Origin: CAZMBI01 sp964564675
Lineage (GTDB): Bacteria > Pseudomonadota > Alphaproteobacteria > Rickettsiales > UBA3002
Length of the DNA stretch: 64,000 nucleotides
Direction of reading: 5' to 3'
Assembly (NCBI GenBank): GCA_964564675.1
Contig: CAZMBI010000011.1
Coordinates: 1-64,000, forward strand
The notes under the pieces are model-generated. The model saw only the letters and a list, made by a program, of their open reading frames with translations, was not told where the DNA came from and made no database searches. Every line of letters starts with the position of its first letter. Positions within the stretch are counted from its first letter, which is position 1. This document shows, one piece after another, positions 1-6,696 of this stretch. The translations under genes were made by a program, and so were the position numbers.

Positions 1-91
1 CCGCCGTCAGCGATGTCTTCCCGTGGTCCACGTGACCCACCGTCCCAATGTTGCAATGCGGCTTGTTACGCTCAAATTTCGCCTTCGACAT
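1..91 (-). CDS. tuf: Elongation factor Tu, N-terminal fragment
   Basis: Only the first 30 codons lie in the window, running off the left edge. The translation begins MSKAKFERNKPHCNIG and continues into GHVDHGKT, the GTP-binding P-loop of EF-Tu, which delivers aminoacyl-tRNA to the ribosome. In alphaproteobacteria tuf often follows tRNA-Gly on the same strand. Here a tRNA-Gly gene lies upstream on the same strand, but an oppositely oriented orphan gene separates the two. Confidence 0.95.
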   Translation of the reverse strand, partial: MSKAKFERNKPHCNIGTVGHVDHGKTSLTA

Positions 92-231
92 AATTATACA
101 TCCTTATATTTATCGCGCGTTATTCACTAAAAAACGCGCTGGGTTTAGCCCAAAAACACGGCGCGAGCAAGGGGAAAATTATCCATGCTGACAGTCATAA
201 AACCGACACATGGATGCGTTAGAGTATAACC

Positions 232-1245
232 ATGAATTATATTTTCGCCCTGATGCATTTACATGGCCATGCCGCCGCGCAGATTATTGATCCGGTTACT
301 AAAAAAGTATGGCTAGGCATCGATTTTTACGGCAATGAGCCCCGGACTCCTCAGGTATTTACAGGTGATGGCGCCATAGCGTTTCCGATAACCAAACATA
401 GTGCCGAGGCCTTGCGGGATACGATGGACCAACTCAAACTTACCTATGAAGGCGGCAAGACGCCGCAAAGCGCATTGGAAGACGCGTCGAACGAATTATA
501 TCAACTGGCCACACAACATCCGGAAGACGCCCAGGTGTTGCTAAAGACCAGAGAAGACATCCGAGCCCGCATCACCCAGAAAAAAAAATATCACATGACC
601 TTGATAGACGAGGTGACCCCGGTGGCCGTAGCGCTGCGTGCACTGGCTGAGGAGATCAGGCCACGCAACAAGGCGCTGGCCGATGCGATTGCCGACCCGA
701 ATAACCCGACTTCTATCGTCAATGATATGTCGGTATCGTTCACGCCCTATTACGACGCGAATCTGAATGTGCACGTAAATAAATATGAACGGGCTGGAAA
801 AAATACGTTGAATTTTACCGGCGCAGAAGAGGCCGGGCTGTACTTACAAACGGAGCGGTTCGAACGACCGGCCGACAGTGTCCCGCTGGTGGGCACCAAC
901 TGCCTGCATTTTATTGTTAATGCCGCTCAGCACGTCGCCGGCATTCCGCTGACGCGGATTTCGCAGGAACTGGACAACAGTTTTAATGTCGATGCCTTGG
1001 GGGAATTAATCGAAGAAGGGGCAAAGCGTTCACCCGCGCGTGGGCATAGTCATGTCAACAGCCATCTGGAAACGCTGGAAAACGGCACGCCCGTCGCCTA
1101 TGTGCGTTCTGATTTTACGAACATTGAATTTCCTGAAATATTCGGCAACATCCACGTTAAAGGCCAAGCGCTGCTTGACGTGATGGCAACCAGCCGCCAC
1201 CCGTTATATGACAGGCAAATCAGCCATGCCGTTATGCAGCGATGA
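232..1245 (+). CDS. Orphan protein, 337 aa, possible cysteine hydrolase
   Basis: I do not recognise this protein. It has no signal peptide or membrane segment. The N-terminal part (about 1-60) looks globular, residues 80-150 are mostly helical and charged, and a C-terminal part contains GTNCLHFIVNAAQHVAG with Cys224 followed by a hydrophobic helix. A cysteine at a helix start is a layout seen in papain-like or NlpC-like hydrolases, but no convincing His/Asp partner could be assigned, so this is only a suggestion. The base composition is more AT-rich than the metabolic genes around it. It is transcribed against tuf and tRNA-Gly and ends exactly where a copy of the tRNA-Gly 3' end begins, which suggests an acquired gene. 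No strong ribosome binding site is visible. Confidence 0.7.
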   Translation: MNYIFALMHLHGHAAAQIIDPVTKKVWLGIDFYGNEPRTPQVFTGDGAIAFPITKHSAEALRDTMDQLKLTYEGGKTPQSALEDASNELYQLATQHPEDAQVLLKTREDIRARITQKKKYHMTLIDEVTPVAVALRALAEEIRPRNKALADAIADPNNPTSIVNDMSVSFTPYYDANLNVHVNKYERAGKNTLNFTGAEEAGLYLQTERFERPADSVPLVGTNCLHFIVNAAQHVAGIPLTRISQELDNSFNVDALGELIEEGAKRSPARGHSHVNSHLETLENGTPVAYVRSDFTNIEFPEIFGNIHVKGQALLDVMATSRHPLYDRQISHAVMQR

Positions 1246-1264
1246 TGGAGCGGGTGATGGGAAT
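1246..1264 (-). repeat. Duplicate of the tRNA-Gly 3' end
   Basis: These 19 bases are identical to 1407-1425, which cover the CCA end, acceptor 3' strand and part of the T arm of tRNA-Gly. Identity stops right after. A second copy of a tRNA 3' end is the usual footprint of integrase-mediated insertion. The copies are only 161 bp apart and no integrase is present, so it would be a remnant. Confidence 0.8.
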
Positions 1265-1373
1265 TGACTCGGGCCTGCTGGCCCTCGCCCTGCGGGCGCC
1301 GTCGCTTCGCTCCGGCGTCCAAATCGGCCTCCTGCCGATTTGTGAACCAGCGGCTTGTCCCCCAAATACCAGT
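1265..1373. other. Non-coding hairpin-rich spacer
   Basis: This stretch lies between the two tRNA 3'-end copies. It holds a GC-rich run and a clean hairpin, AAATCGGC-CTCCT-GCCGATTT (1321-1341). Short open frames cross it in several directions but none has coding character. Confidence 0.5.
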
Positions 1374-1409
1374 CCAGCGCTATAGCACCTGATGGTGCTA
1401 TAGCGCTGG
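1374..1409. repeat. Perfect 16-bp inverted repeat at the tRNA-Gly 3' end
   Basis: CCAGCGCTATAGCACC (1374-1389) and its exact complement (1394-1409) enclose the 4-nt loop TGAT. The right arm contains the encoded CCA of tRNA-Gly. On the tRNA strand this gives a strong stem directly after the tRNA, so it could act in 3' processing or termination, but no T-tract follows it. Confidence 0.85.
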
Positions 1410-1480
1410 AGCGGGTGATGGGAATCGAACCCACGTATTCAGCTTGGAAGGCTGATGTTCTACCATTGAACTACACCCGC
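1407..1480 (-). tRNA. tRNA-Gly(TCC), CCA encoded
   Basis: The reverse strand folds as a tRNA: acceptor GCGGGTG pairs with CACCCGC, the D arm is GTTCAATGGTAGAAC, the anticodon loop is CTTCCAA (anticodon TCC), the T arm is GTGGGTTCGATTCCCAT, and discriminator T and CCA follow. U at the discriminator position is normal for bacterial tRNA-Gly. Confidence 0.97.
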
Positions 1481-1499
1481 TGATACGAATCAGGAAATT

Positions 1500-1544
1500 G
1501 GGAATACGGGAATTGAATGCGAGATGCAAGTTTCCCGTATTCCC
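1500..1544 (-). terminator. Inverted repeat downstream of aceA
   Basis: GGGAATACGGGA (1500-1511) and TCCCGTATTCCC (1533-1544) are perfect 12-bp complements just after the aceA stop. There is no clear T-tract. The arms are built from repeated words (ATTCCCG/GTATTCC), like other hairpins in this window, so it may be a repeat element used as a transcript end. Confidence 0.55.
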
Positions 1545-1556
1545 GCATTCCGTATT

Positions 1557-2831
1557 CTACTTGAACTGCGCCGCTTCCGTCGAGCCTTCCAGCGCGTTGG
1601 TCGAGCTCTCGCCGCGGGTGATCGCCATAGACACCTGATCGAAATAGCCGGTGCCGACTTCGCGCTGATGTTTGGTTGCGGTGAAGCCTTTCTCGGCTGC
1701 GGCGAACTCGCGCTCCTGCAATTCGACATAACCGGTCATGCCGTGCTCGCGATATTTGCTGGCCAGATCGAACATACCGTAATTCAGCGCATGGAAGCCG
1801 GCAAGCGTGATAAACTGGAACTTATAGCCCATCGCCCCGAGCTCTTTCTGGAACTTGGCGATGGTGATATCATCCAGATTTTTCTTCCAGTTAAACGACG
1901 GCGAGCAGTTATAGGCGAGCATCTTATCCGGATACTCCTTGCGCACCGCCTCGGCGAATTGTCTGGCCTCCTTCAGATCGGGGGTTGAGGTCTCGCACCA
2001 CAGTAAATCGGCATAGGGTGCAAAGGCGATGCCGCGATTGATCGCCGCGTCAATCCCGCCCTGATATTCATAAAACCCTTCCGCCGTACGCTTGTTATCC
2101 AGAAACGCCGCGTCGCGTTTGTCCACGTCGCTGGTAATCAGATAGGCGCCGTTGGCATCGGTACGCGCCACGATAATGCTGGGCACGCCATAGATATCGG
2201 CGGCCAGCCGCGCCGCCACCAGTTTCTGGATATGTTCGGCGATCGGCACCAGTACTTTGCCGCCCATATGGCCGCATTTTTTGGCGCTGGAGAGCTGGTC
2301 CTCCCAGTGCACGCCGGCGGCGCCCGCTTCGATCATCGCTTTCATCAGCTCGAACGCATTGAGATTGCCGCCGAATCCGGCTTCGGCATCGGCCACGATA
2401 GGCTGCAGCCAGTCGATGGAATCGTCGCCCTCGGCATGATGCAACTGATCGGCACGCAACAGGCAGCGATTGACGCGCTCCACCACCGCCGGCACCGAAT
2501 TGACCGGATACAGCGATTGATCGGGATACATATCCCCGGCGAGGTTGGCATCGGCTGCCACCTGCCAGCCCGAGAGGTAAATCGCCTTGAGGCCGGCTTT
2601 CACCTGCTGCATGGCCTGATTGCCGGTCAACGCCCCCAGTGCGTTGATATAGGGCTCCTGCTGCAGAGAGTTCCACAGTTTCTCCGCGCCGCGCCGGGCC
2701 AAAGTGTGCTCAATCGGCACCGTGCCGCGCAGGCGATCGACTTCGGCGCCGCTATAGGGCCGCTCCACGCCCTTCCAGCGCGGGCTTTGTTCCCATTCTT
2801 GTTCCATTTGGGCGATGGTGGGTGCAGGCAT
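1557..2831 (-). CDS. aceA: Isocitrate lyase
   Basis: Splits isocitrate into glyoxylate and succinate, the first step of the glyoxylate shunt, in the cytoplasm. The 424-aa length is normal for the bacterial enzyme. The active-site signature KKCGHMGGK is at about 184-192, with catalytic Cys186. The metal and substrate segments VADAEAGFGG (about 147-155) and WCETSTPDL are present. The start at 2831 gives the usual N-terminus and is preceded by GGAGG-like sequence. No malate synthase is in this window. It stands alone, so it is probably transcribed from its own promoter in the 200-bp gap upstream. Confidence 0.98.
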   Translation of the reverse strand: MPAPTIAQMEQEWEQSPRWKGVERPYSGAEVDRLRGTVPIEHTLARRGAEKLWNSLQQEPYINALGALTGNQAMQQVKAGLKAIYLSGWQVAADANLAGDMYPDQSLYPVNSVPAVVERVNRCLLRADQLHHAEGDDSIDWLQPIVADAEAGFGGNLNAFELMKAMIEAGAAGVHWEDQLSSAKKCGHMGGKVLVPIAEHIQKLVAARLAADIYGVPSIIVARTDANGAYLITSDVDKRDAAFLDNKRTAEGFYEYQGGIDAAINRGIAFAPYADLLWCETSTPDLKEARQFAEAVRKEYPDKMLAYNCSPSFNWKKNLDDITIAKFQKELGAMGYKFQFITLAGFHALNYGMFDLASKYREHGMTGYVELQEREFAAAEKGFTATKHQREVGTGYFDQVSMAITRGESSTNALEGSTEAAQFK

Positions 2832-3035
2832 GGTTCCTCCAACAGATTAAAGACGTTATCATCCTGTATTAGCTTTTTTTCTTACTTACTCGCCCAACAT
2901 GGCGAACCGGACGCCGGTTAACGACTAACAGAAAATGATGCTATTTTCCAGTTTCTTATAAATGATAAGGTCAATATATCGCAGATTTCCAGGCGATGCA
3001 CGGATTTTTTGCGCTGCGGGAAGATGTTAACGCTC

Positions 3036-3407
3036 TCACCGCCCATGACCGTTACGATGGAAAGGCGGCGCGAGCTGGCGCTCAATCCCTCGCCCCTCAA
3101 ACCATAACGCGTCGAGTTTTTCGTTAAGGCCTTCTCGGTCGGACACAGCGGAACCGGGCGGCAGCAGCCGTCTTTTGCGATAAGGCACTTTCAGGAAATC
3201 CTGCACGCGGTCGGGCATACCATGTTTTTTGTAGGGGCGCTCTCCGAGGATCGCTTCGTAGTCGGCTTGCAGCGCCTCTGCCTGCTCCGTAGTTAATGGC
3301 GGCACTCCCTCCGAATGCATCTTATCCTGGATCTCACGACGTGATGTCAATCCATGAGTGTGGGGAGCTATATGCTTCCATTTTTCTGAGTAATCATTCA
3401 TATCCAT
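3036..3407 (-). CDS. Small hypothetical protein, 123 aa
   Basis: Not recognised. It is a charged, soluble protein with no signal peptide or membrane segment. The middle part (TTEQAEALQADYEAILGERPYK) is probably helical and the C-terminus is rich in Arg and Pro. It lies alone between pccB and aceA on the same strand. The start could also be the second Met, two codons later. It is called as coding because the frame is long for its context and no other gene occupies the gap; it could still be chance. Confidence 0.45.
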   Translation of the reverse strand: MDMNDYSEKWKHIAPHTHGLTSRREIQDKMHSEGVPPLTTEQAEALQADYEAILGERPYKKHGMPDRVQDFLKVPYRKRRLLPPGSAVSDREGLNEKLDALWFEGRGIERQLAPPFHRNGHGR

Positions 3408-3507
3408 CCGCCCATCATATTAATACTTATTAATACCATGGAACACGGCTGTAGTCATGACAATCATATGACATTTTTGCGCCGTAGCAAAAGGCGACAG
3501 AAAGCCA

Positions 3508-5046
3508 TTAAAGCGGTAGGTTATCGTGCTTTTTCCACGGATTGTCTAGCTTTTTAGTTTTCAGCATCTCCAGCGTCCGGCATAAGCGCCAGCGGGTATT
3601 CTGCGGACGGATGACGTCGTCGAGATAGCCGCGGGAAGCCGCCACGAAGGGCGAGGCAAACTGGTCGCGATAGGCTTCGACATGCGCCGCCTTTTCCTCT
3701 TCGCTGTCGATCTTGCCCTTATACAACACTTCCACCGCGCCTTCAGGGCCCATCACGGCGATCTCAGCCGTCGGCCAGGCATAGTTGATATCGCCGCGCA
3801 GATGTTTAGAGGCCATCACAATATAGGCCCCGCCATAGGCTTTGCGCGTAATCACCGTGATTTTGGGCACCGTCGCCTCGGCATAGGCATAAAGCAGTTT
3901 GGCGCCGTGCTTGATGATGCCGTTATGTTCCTGCGCCGTGCCGGGCAGAAAGCCGGGCACATCGACAAAGGTGACGATCGGGATATTGAACGCGTCGCAA
4001 AAACGGATAAAGCGCGCCGCCTTGCGTGAGGCGTCGATATCCAGGCAGCCTGCAATCGTCATCGGTTGGTTGGCGACAAAACCCACCGTCGCGCCTTCCA
4101 GCCGGCCGAACCCGACAATGATATTGCTCGCATAATCGGGTGAGAGTTCAAAAAAATCGCCTTCATCGACAATCCGATACAGCAGCTCATACATGTCGTA
4201 GGGCTTGGTGGAATGGTCGGGCACCAGCGTATTCAGCGACATCTCGACGCGATCGGCGGGGTCTTCCGTCGGCCAGACGGGCACTTTTTTCTGGTTGTTT
4301 AGCGGCATAAAATTGACCAGCCGGCGCACCTGCTGCAGGGCTTCGATGTCGTTGTCAAAGGCGAGATCGGCGACGCCGGTTTCCTTGGAATGCACGTTGG
4401 CGCCGCCCAGATCGTCATGGCTGACTTCCTCATGGGTCACAGTTTTCACCACATCCGGCCCGGTGACATACATATAAGACGTGCCGCGCACCATCACCGT
4501 GAAATCGGTCAGCGCCGGCGAATAAACCGCCCCGCCCGCGCACGGGCCCATAATCACCGAAATCTGGGGGATGACGCCGGAGGCAAGTACATTACGCTGG
4601 AAAATCTCGGCAAACCCGGCAAGCGAATCAACCCCTTCCTGAATCCGCGCCCCGCCGGAATCGTTGATGCCAATCAGCGGCGCGCCCATTTTCAGCGCCA
4701 TATCCTGAATCTTGCAGATTTTTTTGGCGTTGGTCTCGGAAAGTGAGCCGCCGAACACAGTGAAATCCTGCGAGTAAATAAACACCAGCCGGCCGTTGAT
4801 CGTACCCTGACCGGTGACCACGCCGTCGCCGGGGATTTTGCGCTCACCCATGCCGAAATGCTGGCAGCGGTGCTCGACAAACATGTCATATTCCTCGAAC
4901 GAATCGGGATCGACCAGCACCTCAATACGCTCGCGCGCGGTCAGCTTACCGCGTTCGTGCTGCGCGTCGATGCGCTTTTGCCCGCCGCCGAGCCGCGCCT
5001 GATCGCGCTGTTTTTCCAGTTCCCGAACAATCGCCTGTGCGTCCAT
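3508..5046 (-). CDS. pccB: Propionyl-CoA carboxylase beta subunit
   Basis: This is the carboxyltransferase subunit of the biotin-dependent complex that turns propionyl-CoA into methylmalonyl-CoA; some relatives also use acetyl-CoA. It is 512 aa, the usual size. Both crotonase-like halves are present: INDSGGARIQEG and MGPCAGGAVYSPALTDF in the N half, VDVPGFLPGTAQEHNGIIKHGAKLLYAYAEATVPK and KAYGGAYIVM in the C half. I chose the ATG at 5046 because AAAGGA lies just upstream and the protein then begins like its family. An in-frame start at 5214 would overlap radA and adds atypical sequence. The alpha (biotin carboxylase) subunit is not in the window. Confidence 0.95.
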   Translation of the reverse strand: MDAQAIVRELEKQRDQARLGGGQKRIDAQHERGKLTARERIEVLVDPDSFEEYDMFVEHRCQHFGMGERKIPGDGVVTGQGTINGRLVFIYSQDFTVFGGSLSETNAKKICKIQDMALKMGAPLIGINDSGGARIQEGVDSLAGFAEIFQRNVLASGVIPQISVIMGPCAGGAVYSPALTDFTVMVRGTSYMYVTGPDVVKTVTHEEVSHDDLGGANVHSKETGVADLAFDNDIEALQQVRRLVNFMPLNNQKKVPVWPTEDPADRVEMSLNTLVPDHSTKPYDMYELLYRIVDEGDFFELSPDYASNIIVGFGRLEGATVGFVANQPMTIAGCLDIDASRKAARFIRFCDAFNIPIVTFVDVPGFLPGTAQEHNGIIKHGAKLLYAYAEATVPKITVITRKAYGGAYIVMASKHLRGDINYAWPTAEIAVMGPEGAVEVLYKGKIDSEEEKAAHVEAYRDQFASPFVAASRGYLDDVIRPQNTRWRLCRTLEMLKTKKLDNPWKKHDNLPL

Positions 5047-5176
5047 AATGGTATATCCTTTTATCAACGGCCCGGCTGATGCGCCGGTCAATGCCTGCAC
5101 GGGAAAGCCATTCGGTGGCAATCCGGCACATACGTGGCGGATACTGGATTGTCGCAGAATTTTTGCAAGCAAAAAT

Positions 5177-6526
5177 TCAATGCCCGGCGAATCGGGCCAC
5201 CAACTCCCGCACATGGGTAAGCGGATGCAGCCGCAACCCCGGTGCCTTTAGCTCACCAAACACGCCAAACGCCGCTTCAAAGCCCAGCTTGGCCGCCTCG
5301 CGCAGGCGCAGTTCGGCACGGGCGACGGGGCGGATTTCACCGGACAAGCCGATTTCACCGAAAATCACCCCTTTGGCATCACACGAAGTATCCGCCAGTG
5401 CCGACAGCAGCGCGGCGGCAGCCGCCAGATCAGCCCCCGGCTCGTTGATGCGCAGGCCGCCAGCGACATTCAGATAGACTTCCTTGTCGGAAAAGCGTAC
5501 GCCGCAGCGCGCTTCGAGCACGGCCAGGATCATCGCCAGACGGTTCGTATCCCAACCCACCACGGCGCGGCGCGGGGTGGCCAGCGGCGAGGGCGCTACC
5601 AGCGCCTGAATCTCCACCAGCAAAGGGCGTGAGCCCTCGATTCCGGCAAACACCACCGAGCCGCTCACCGGCTGCTCGCGCGGCGATAAAAACAACGACG
5701 AGGGGTTGTCCACCGGCTGCAGCCCCTGCTCACCCATGGAAAACACGCCGATTTCATCGGTAGCGCCGAAGCGGTTTTTCACCGCCCGCAAAATGCGGAA
5801 CGCATGGCCGCGATCGCCTTCGAAATACAGTACGGTGTCAACCATATGCTCCAGCACGCGCGGGCCGGCAATCTGCCCGTCCTTGGTGACGTGGCCGACC
5901 AGCCAGACGCTCAGATCGCGGCGCTTGGCCAGTCGGATCAGTTCGTTGGAGACGGCGCGCACCTGCGTCACCGTGCCGGGCGCCGATTCGATTGAGTCGA
6001 CAAACATGGTCTGCACCGAATCGATGATGGCCACATCCACGCCCGATTCCAGGCTGGTCAGCACCTCGCGCACCGAGTTGGCCGCAGCCAGTTGCACGCC
6101 GGGGGTGAGCAGCCCCAGCCGCTGCGCGCGCATTTGAATCTGCGCCACCGATTCCTCGCCCGAAATATATGCCACCCGCGCGCCCTGCCGCGCCAGCAGC
6201 GCCGCCGCCTGCAACAGCAGGGTGGATTTGCCGATGCCCGGGTCACCACCGATAAGCACCGCCGAGCCCGGCACGAGGCCGCCGCCGAGCACGCGGTCCA
6301 GTTCGCCGATGGTGGTTTCGCGCCGGGGTGGAGCATCGGGCGGCGCATCGAGCGCAGCAAAGGCCAGACCCTTACCCTTTTTACCGGCTTTCAGGCCCTT
6401 GGGGGTTTCCTGAATCTGCTCTTCGACCAGCGTGTTCCATTCACCGCATCCCTCGCACTGTCCGACCCATTTGGGATGCACCGCGCCGCAGGACTGACAG
6501 ATAAAGTGGGTGGAGGTTTTGGCCAT
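5177..6526 (-). CDS. radA: DNA repair protein RadA
   Basis: A RecA-like ATPase with a Lon-like C-terminal domain that drives branch migration in recombinational repair. It is 449 aa, the family length. The N-terminal zinc finger has Cys10, Cys13, Cys24 and Cys27; Walker A GGDPGIGKS is at 93-101; the RadA-specific KNRFG motif is at 250-254; the C-terminal part has the Lon-like fold segments (GGLRINEPGADLAAAAALLSA). It points away from the large orphan gene at 6697 and is followed by pccB. As I recall, relatives often have radA beside the mla genes; here the 919-residue orphan separates them. Confidence 0.97.
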   Translation of the reverse strand: MAKTSTHFICQSCGAVHPKWVGQCEGCGEWNTLVEEQIQETPKGLKAGKKGKGLAFAALDAPPDAPPRRETTIGELDRVLGGGLVPGSAVLIGGDPGIGKSTLLLQAAALLARQGARVAYISGEESVAQIQMRAQRLGLLTPGVQLAAANSVREVLTSLESGVDVAIIDSVQTMFVDSIESAPGTVTQVRAVSNELIRLAKRRDLSVWLVGHVTKDGQIAGPRVLEHMVDTVLYFEGDRGHAFRILRAVKNRFGATDEIGVFSMGEQGLQPVDNPSSLFLSPREQPVSGSVVFAGIEGSRPLLVEIQALVAPSPLATPRRAVVGWDTNRLAMILAVLEARCGVRFSDKEVYLNVAGGLRINEPGADLAAAAALLSALADTSCDAKGVIFGEIGLSGEIRPVARAELRLREAAKLGFEAAFGVFGELKAPGLRLHPLTHVRELVARFAGH

Positions 6527-6670
6527 TTTTCACATTATGCCTACAACAGCAAGCATTCGACGATTGGTTACAGGCAGCTTTGTCTCACAGAGCAATCAGG
6601 CGCAGACTATGACAGATTCATGAAAAATTGAACCGTCATTTGCGTTCTATACAAAAACCGGGAAAAATCA

Positions 6671-6676
6671 TATAAT
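6671..6676 (+). promoter_or_regulatory. Candidate -10 box of the deaminase-SLOG gene
   Basis: A perfect TATAAT sits 21 bp before the ATG in an AT-rich stretch. No good -35 box was found at 16-18 bp. AAGAAGAG before the ATG can serve as ribosome binding site. Confidence 0.4.
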
Positions 6677-6696
6677 AACTTCAAGAAGAGCATTTC

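Noticed and set aside
5046..5214. Longer N-terminus for pccB
   Set aside because: It would overlap the end of radA, lacks family resemblance, and the ATG at 5046 has a good ribosome binding site.
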